A stretch of DNA of 64,000 bases from NCBI RefSeq assembly GCF_015352985.1, contig NZ_JACYXF010000004.1, positions 248,001 to 312,000 of the forward strand. Reading direction: 5' to 3'. The notes beneath the pieces were generated by a model. It searched no databases. It saw only the letters and a list, made by a program, of their open reading frames with translations, and had not been told where the DNA came from. This DNA comes from Noviherbaspirillum malthae (GTDB taxonomy: Bacteria; Pseudomonadota; Gammaproteobacteria; Burkholderiales; Burkholderiaceae_D). Below, piece by piece: positions 62,155-64,000 of the stretch (positions within the stretch are counted from its first letter, which is position 1; every line of letters starts with the position of its first letter). The translations under genes and the position numbers were made by a program.

Positions 62155-64000
62155 TCAAGCTTCCGGCGCCGCCCCCACCCAGTTATCGATATCCCGCATC
62201 GACCCCGCATTCCTCAACCGCCACAGCTGCTTGTCCTCGCCGATCAGCGCAAAGACCAGCAGCGAGCGGCCGGTCACCGCATACACATGACCGAAGTCGA
62301 AGGCCGGATGCTCCGTGCGGTCCGGCTCATTGGTATCGATCAGGTTCACCCAGTCCTTCCCTTCCGGCACGGCGGGCAGCGTGAAGTTCACCACGTCATG
62401 ATGGGCATTGAACACGATCAGCAGCGTCGCGTCCGAGCCCTGCTTCTTGATGCCGGTTGCCTGCGCGCGGCCGTCGAGCAGCATGCCGAAGCATTTGGCG
62501 TTCGGATCCTGCCAGTGCTGCTCGCACATTTCGCTGCCGTCGGGCGTGAGCCAGGCAACGTCCTTGACGTTGAGCTCTTCGTTGTAATTGCCGGTCAGGA
62601 AGCGGCCGCGGTTGAGAATGGGAAAACTCTTGCGGATTTCCAGCAGCTTGCGGGTGAAGGCCAGCATGGTGCGGTCTTCCGGGCCGATCTTCGCCCATTC
62701 CATCCAGGTAATTTCATTGTCCTGCGCATAGGCGTTGTTGTTGCCGCGCTGGGAATTGCCGAACTCGTCACCGGCGAGAATCATCGGCGTGCCGCGCGAC
62801 AGGATCAGCGTCGCCATCAGATTACGCTTCTGCCGCTCGCGCAGCGCATGGATTTCGGGATCATCGGTCGGCCCTTCCTCGCCATGATTCCAGGAGTGGT
62901 TGTTGGAGTGGCCGTCGCGGTTTTCCTCGCCGTTGGCTTCGTTGTGCTTGTCGTTGTACGACACCAGGTCGTTGAGCGTGAAGCCGTCGTGCGCGCAGAT
63001 GAAATTGACGCTGGCCCATGAGCGGCGGCCGCGCTTGTTGAACAGGTCGCCGGAGCCGGAAATGCGCGAGGCGAAATCCGACAGCTTGCCTTCGTCGCCC
63101 TTCCAGAAGGCACGCACGGTATCGCGGAACTTGTCGTTCCACTCTGCCCAGCCCGGCGGAAACTGTCCGACCTGGTAGCCGCCGGGCCCGATGTCCCAGG
63201 GCTCGGCGATGAGCTTTACGCTGGACAGCACCGGGTCCTGGCGGCAGGCGTCGAGAAAGCCGCCGCCTTCGTCGAAGCCGTAGGGTTCGCGCGCGAGGAT
63301 GGTGGCGAGATCGAAGCGGAAGCCGTCCACCCGCATTTCCTGCACCCAGTAGCGCAGCGAATCGGTCACCATCTGCAGCACCCGCTGGTGCGACAGGTTG
63401 ACGGTATTGCCGGTGCCGGTGTCGTTGATGTAGAAGCGCTTGTTGTCCGGCATCAGGCGGTAGTAGCTGGCATTGTCGATGCCCTTGAGCGACAGGGTCG
63501 GACCGAGCTCGTTGCCTTCGGCGGTGTGGTTGTAGACCACGTCGAGCACCAGTTCGATGCCGGCTGCATGGAACTGATTCACCATTTCCTTGAATTCATT
63601 GGCGAACGGCGTCTGCAGGTAAGCCGCATGCGGCGCAAAGAATGCGATCGAGTTGTAGCCCCAGTAATTCTTCAATCCCTTTTCGGTCAGGTAGCTGTCA
63701 TGCAGAAAGGCATGCACCGGCAGGAGTTCGACAGTGGTGACGCCGAGCGCCTTCAGGTATGCGGCTACCTCGGGGCTGGCAAGGCCGGCGAAGGTGCCGC
63801 GCTCCTCGGGCGGAATCTTTTCGTTGAGCGCGGTGAATCCCTTCACATGCATTTCGTAGAAGACGGTGTTTTCCCAAGGAATCTGCGGGCGGCGCTCCGG
63901 ACCCCAGGTGAAAGCGGGGTCGATGACGCGGCACTTCGGCACCAGATGCGCGCTGTCGCGTTCATCGAAGGACAGGTCCTTGTCCGGCGAGTCGAGCTGA
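62155..64000 (-). CDS. glgX: Glycogen debranching enzyme GlgX (partial, 5' end beyond window)
   Basis: The last 614 codons of a GH13 isoamylase-type debranching enzyme that removes alpha-1,6 branches from glycogen limit dextrins. Catalytic residues: nucleophile Asp in VDGFRFDLATIL, Glu in KLIAEPWD and the third Asp in FICAHDGFT. Other hallmarks are GTPMILAGDEFGNSQRGNNNAYAQDN and YEMHVKGFT. The frame stays open to the window edge, so about 100 N-terminal residues are missing. No other glg gene is in view. Confidence 0.94.
   Translation of the reverse strand, partial: QLDSPDKDLSFDERDSAHLVPKCRVIDPAFTWGPERRPQIPWENTVFYEMHVKGFTALNEKIPPEERGTFAGLASPEVAAYLKALGVTTVELLPVHAFLHDSYLTEKGLKNYWGYNSIAFFAPHAAYLQTPFANEFKEMVNQFHAAGIELVLDVVYNHTAEGNELGPTLSLKGIDNASYYRLMPDNKRFYINDTGTGNTVNLSHQRVLQMVTDSLRYWVQEMRVDGFRFDLATILAREPYGFDEGGGFLDACRQDPVLSSVKLIAEPWDIGPGGYQVGQFPPGWAEWNDKFRDTVRAFWKGDEGKLSDFASRISGSGDLFNKRGRRSWASVNFICAHDGFTLNDLVSYNDKHNEANGEENRDGHSNNHSWNHGEEGPTDDPEIHALRERQKRNLMATLILSRGTPMILAGDEFGNSQRGNNNAYAQDNEITWMEWAKIGPEDRTMLAFTRKLLEIRKSFPILNRGRFLTGNYNEELNVKDVAWLTPDGSEMCEQHWQDPNAKCFGMLLDGRAQATGIKKQGSDATLLIVFNAHHDVVNFTLPAVPEGKDWVNLIDTNEPDRTEHPAFDFGHVYAVTGRSLLVFALIGEDKQLWRLRNAGSMRDIDNWVGAAPEA

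Overview
The window reads as a chromosomal segment of a GC-rich betaproteobacterium of the order Burkholderiales, most likely the family Oxalobacteraceae (inference from gene content: aerobic benzoyl-CoA 'box' pathway, DUF2970 and DUF934 proteins, tripartite-tricarboxylate type binding protein, many small Burkholderiales-type regulators). No rRNA, tRNA or CRISPR array was seen. Genes are dense and mostly housekeeping or catabolic, but several intergenic gaps hold unusual structured DNA.

Region 1 (1-4000): end of an unknown gene, a Bug/TctC binding protein, a stand-alone receiver protein, a small HTH protein and an MFS permease. Region 2 (4047-20824): a benzoate catabolic locus. Leftward run boxC-boxB-boxA plus a crotonase-family gene; leftward boxR (HTH plus shikimate-kinase-like regulator); rightward DUF4863/PnbB-like protein, benzoate-CoA ligase, alpha/beta hydrolase, a five-gene LIV-type ABC importer, a His-tailed Spy-like periplasmic protein and an aldehyde dehydrogenase. 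TGCA-rich inverted repeats lie in both divergent promoter regions and fit the BzdR/BoxR operator type. Import, CoA activation, epoxidation (BoxAB) and ring cleavage (BoxC) are all present; a typical dehydroadipyl-CoA semialdehyde dehydrogenase is not.

Region 3 (21200-36500): small membrane protein, two chemoreceptors (one with a C-terminal sensory domain), a stress cluster with two Rnk-like and two universal-stress proteins preceded by a structured leader carrying a 39-codon ORF, a C45-type acyltransferase/hydrolase, an AraC regulator, an ECF sigma/anti-sigma/COG4315 set, a VOC protein, a class D beta-lactamase and two multihaem cytochromes c. Region 4 (36860-46640): assimilatory sulfite/nitrite reductase with DUF934 partner, DUF2970 protein, MocR regulator, GFA protein, an extra FtsH, and a leftward cluster of exported proteins with an L,D-transpeptidase-like enzyme and a TPR protein.

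Region 5 (47305-53357): a phage-type recombination cassette (RecD2-like helicase, SSB, Gp157-like, Sak4-like ATPase, unknown protein) diverging from a small HTH protein, with no capsid or integrase genes. Region 6 (53811-64000): permease, acyl-CoA thioesterase, 2-hydroxyacid dehydrogenase, a PAS-GGDEF-EAL protein, TPR-methyltransferase, UBA-like protein, and GlgX running off the right edge.

The most unusual signals are: a dispersed intergenic repeat whose copies carry different but self-complementary palindromes; a MITE-like element in two copies; a three-armed inverted-repeat element between ssb and recD2; the sORF leader upstream of rnk; and an SOS-box-like palindrome in a convergent gap that lacks an obvious gene.
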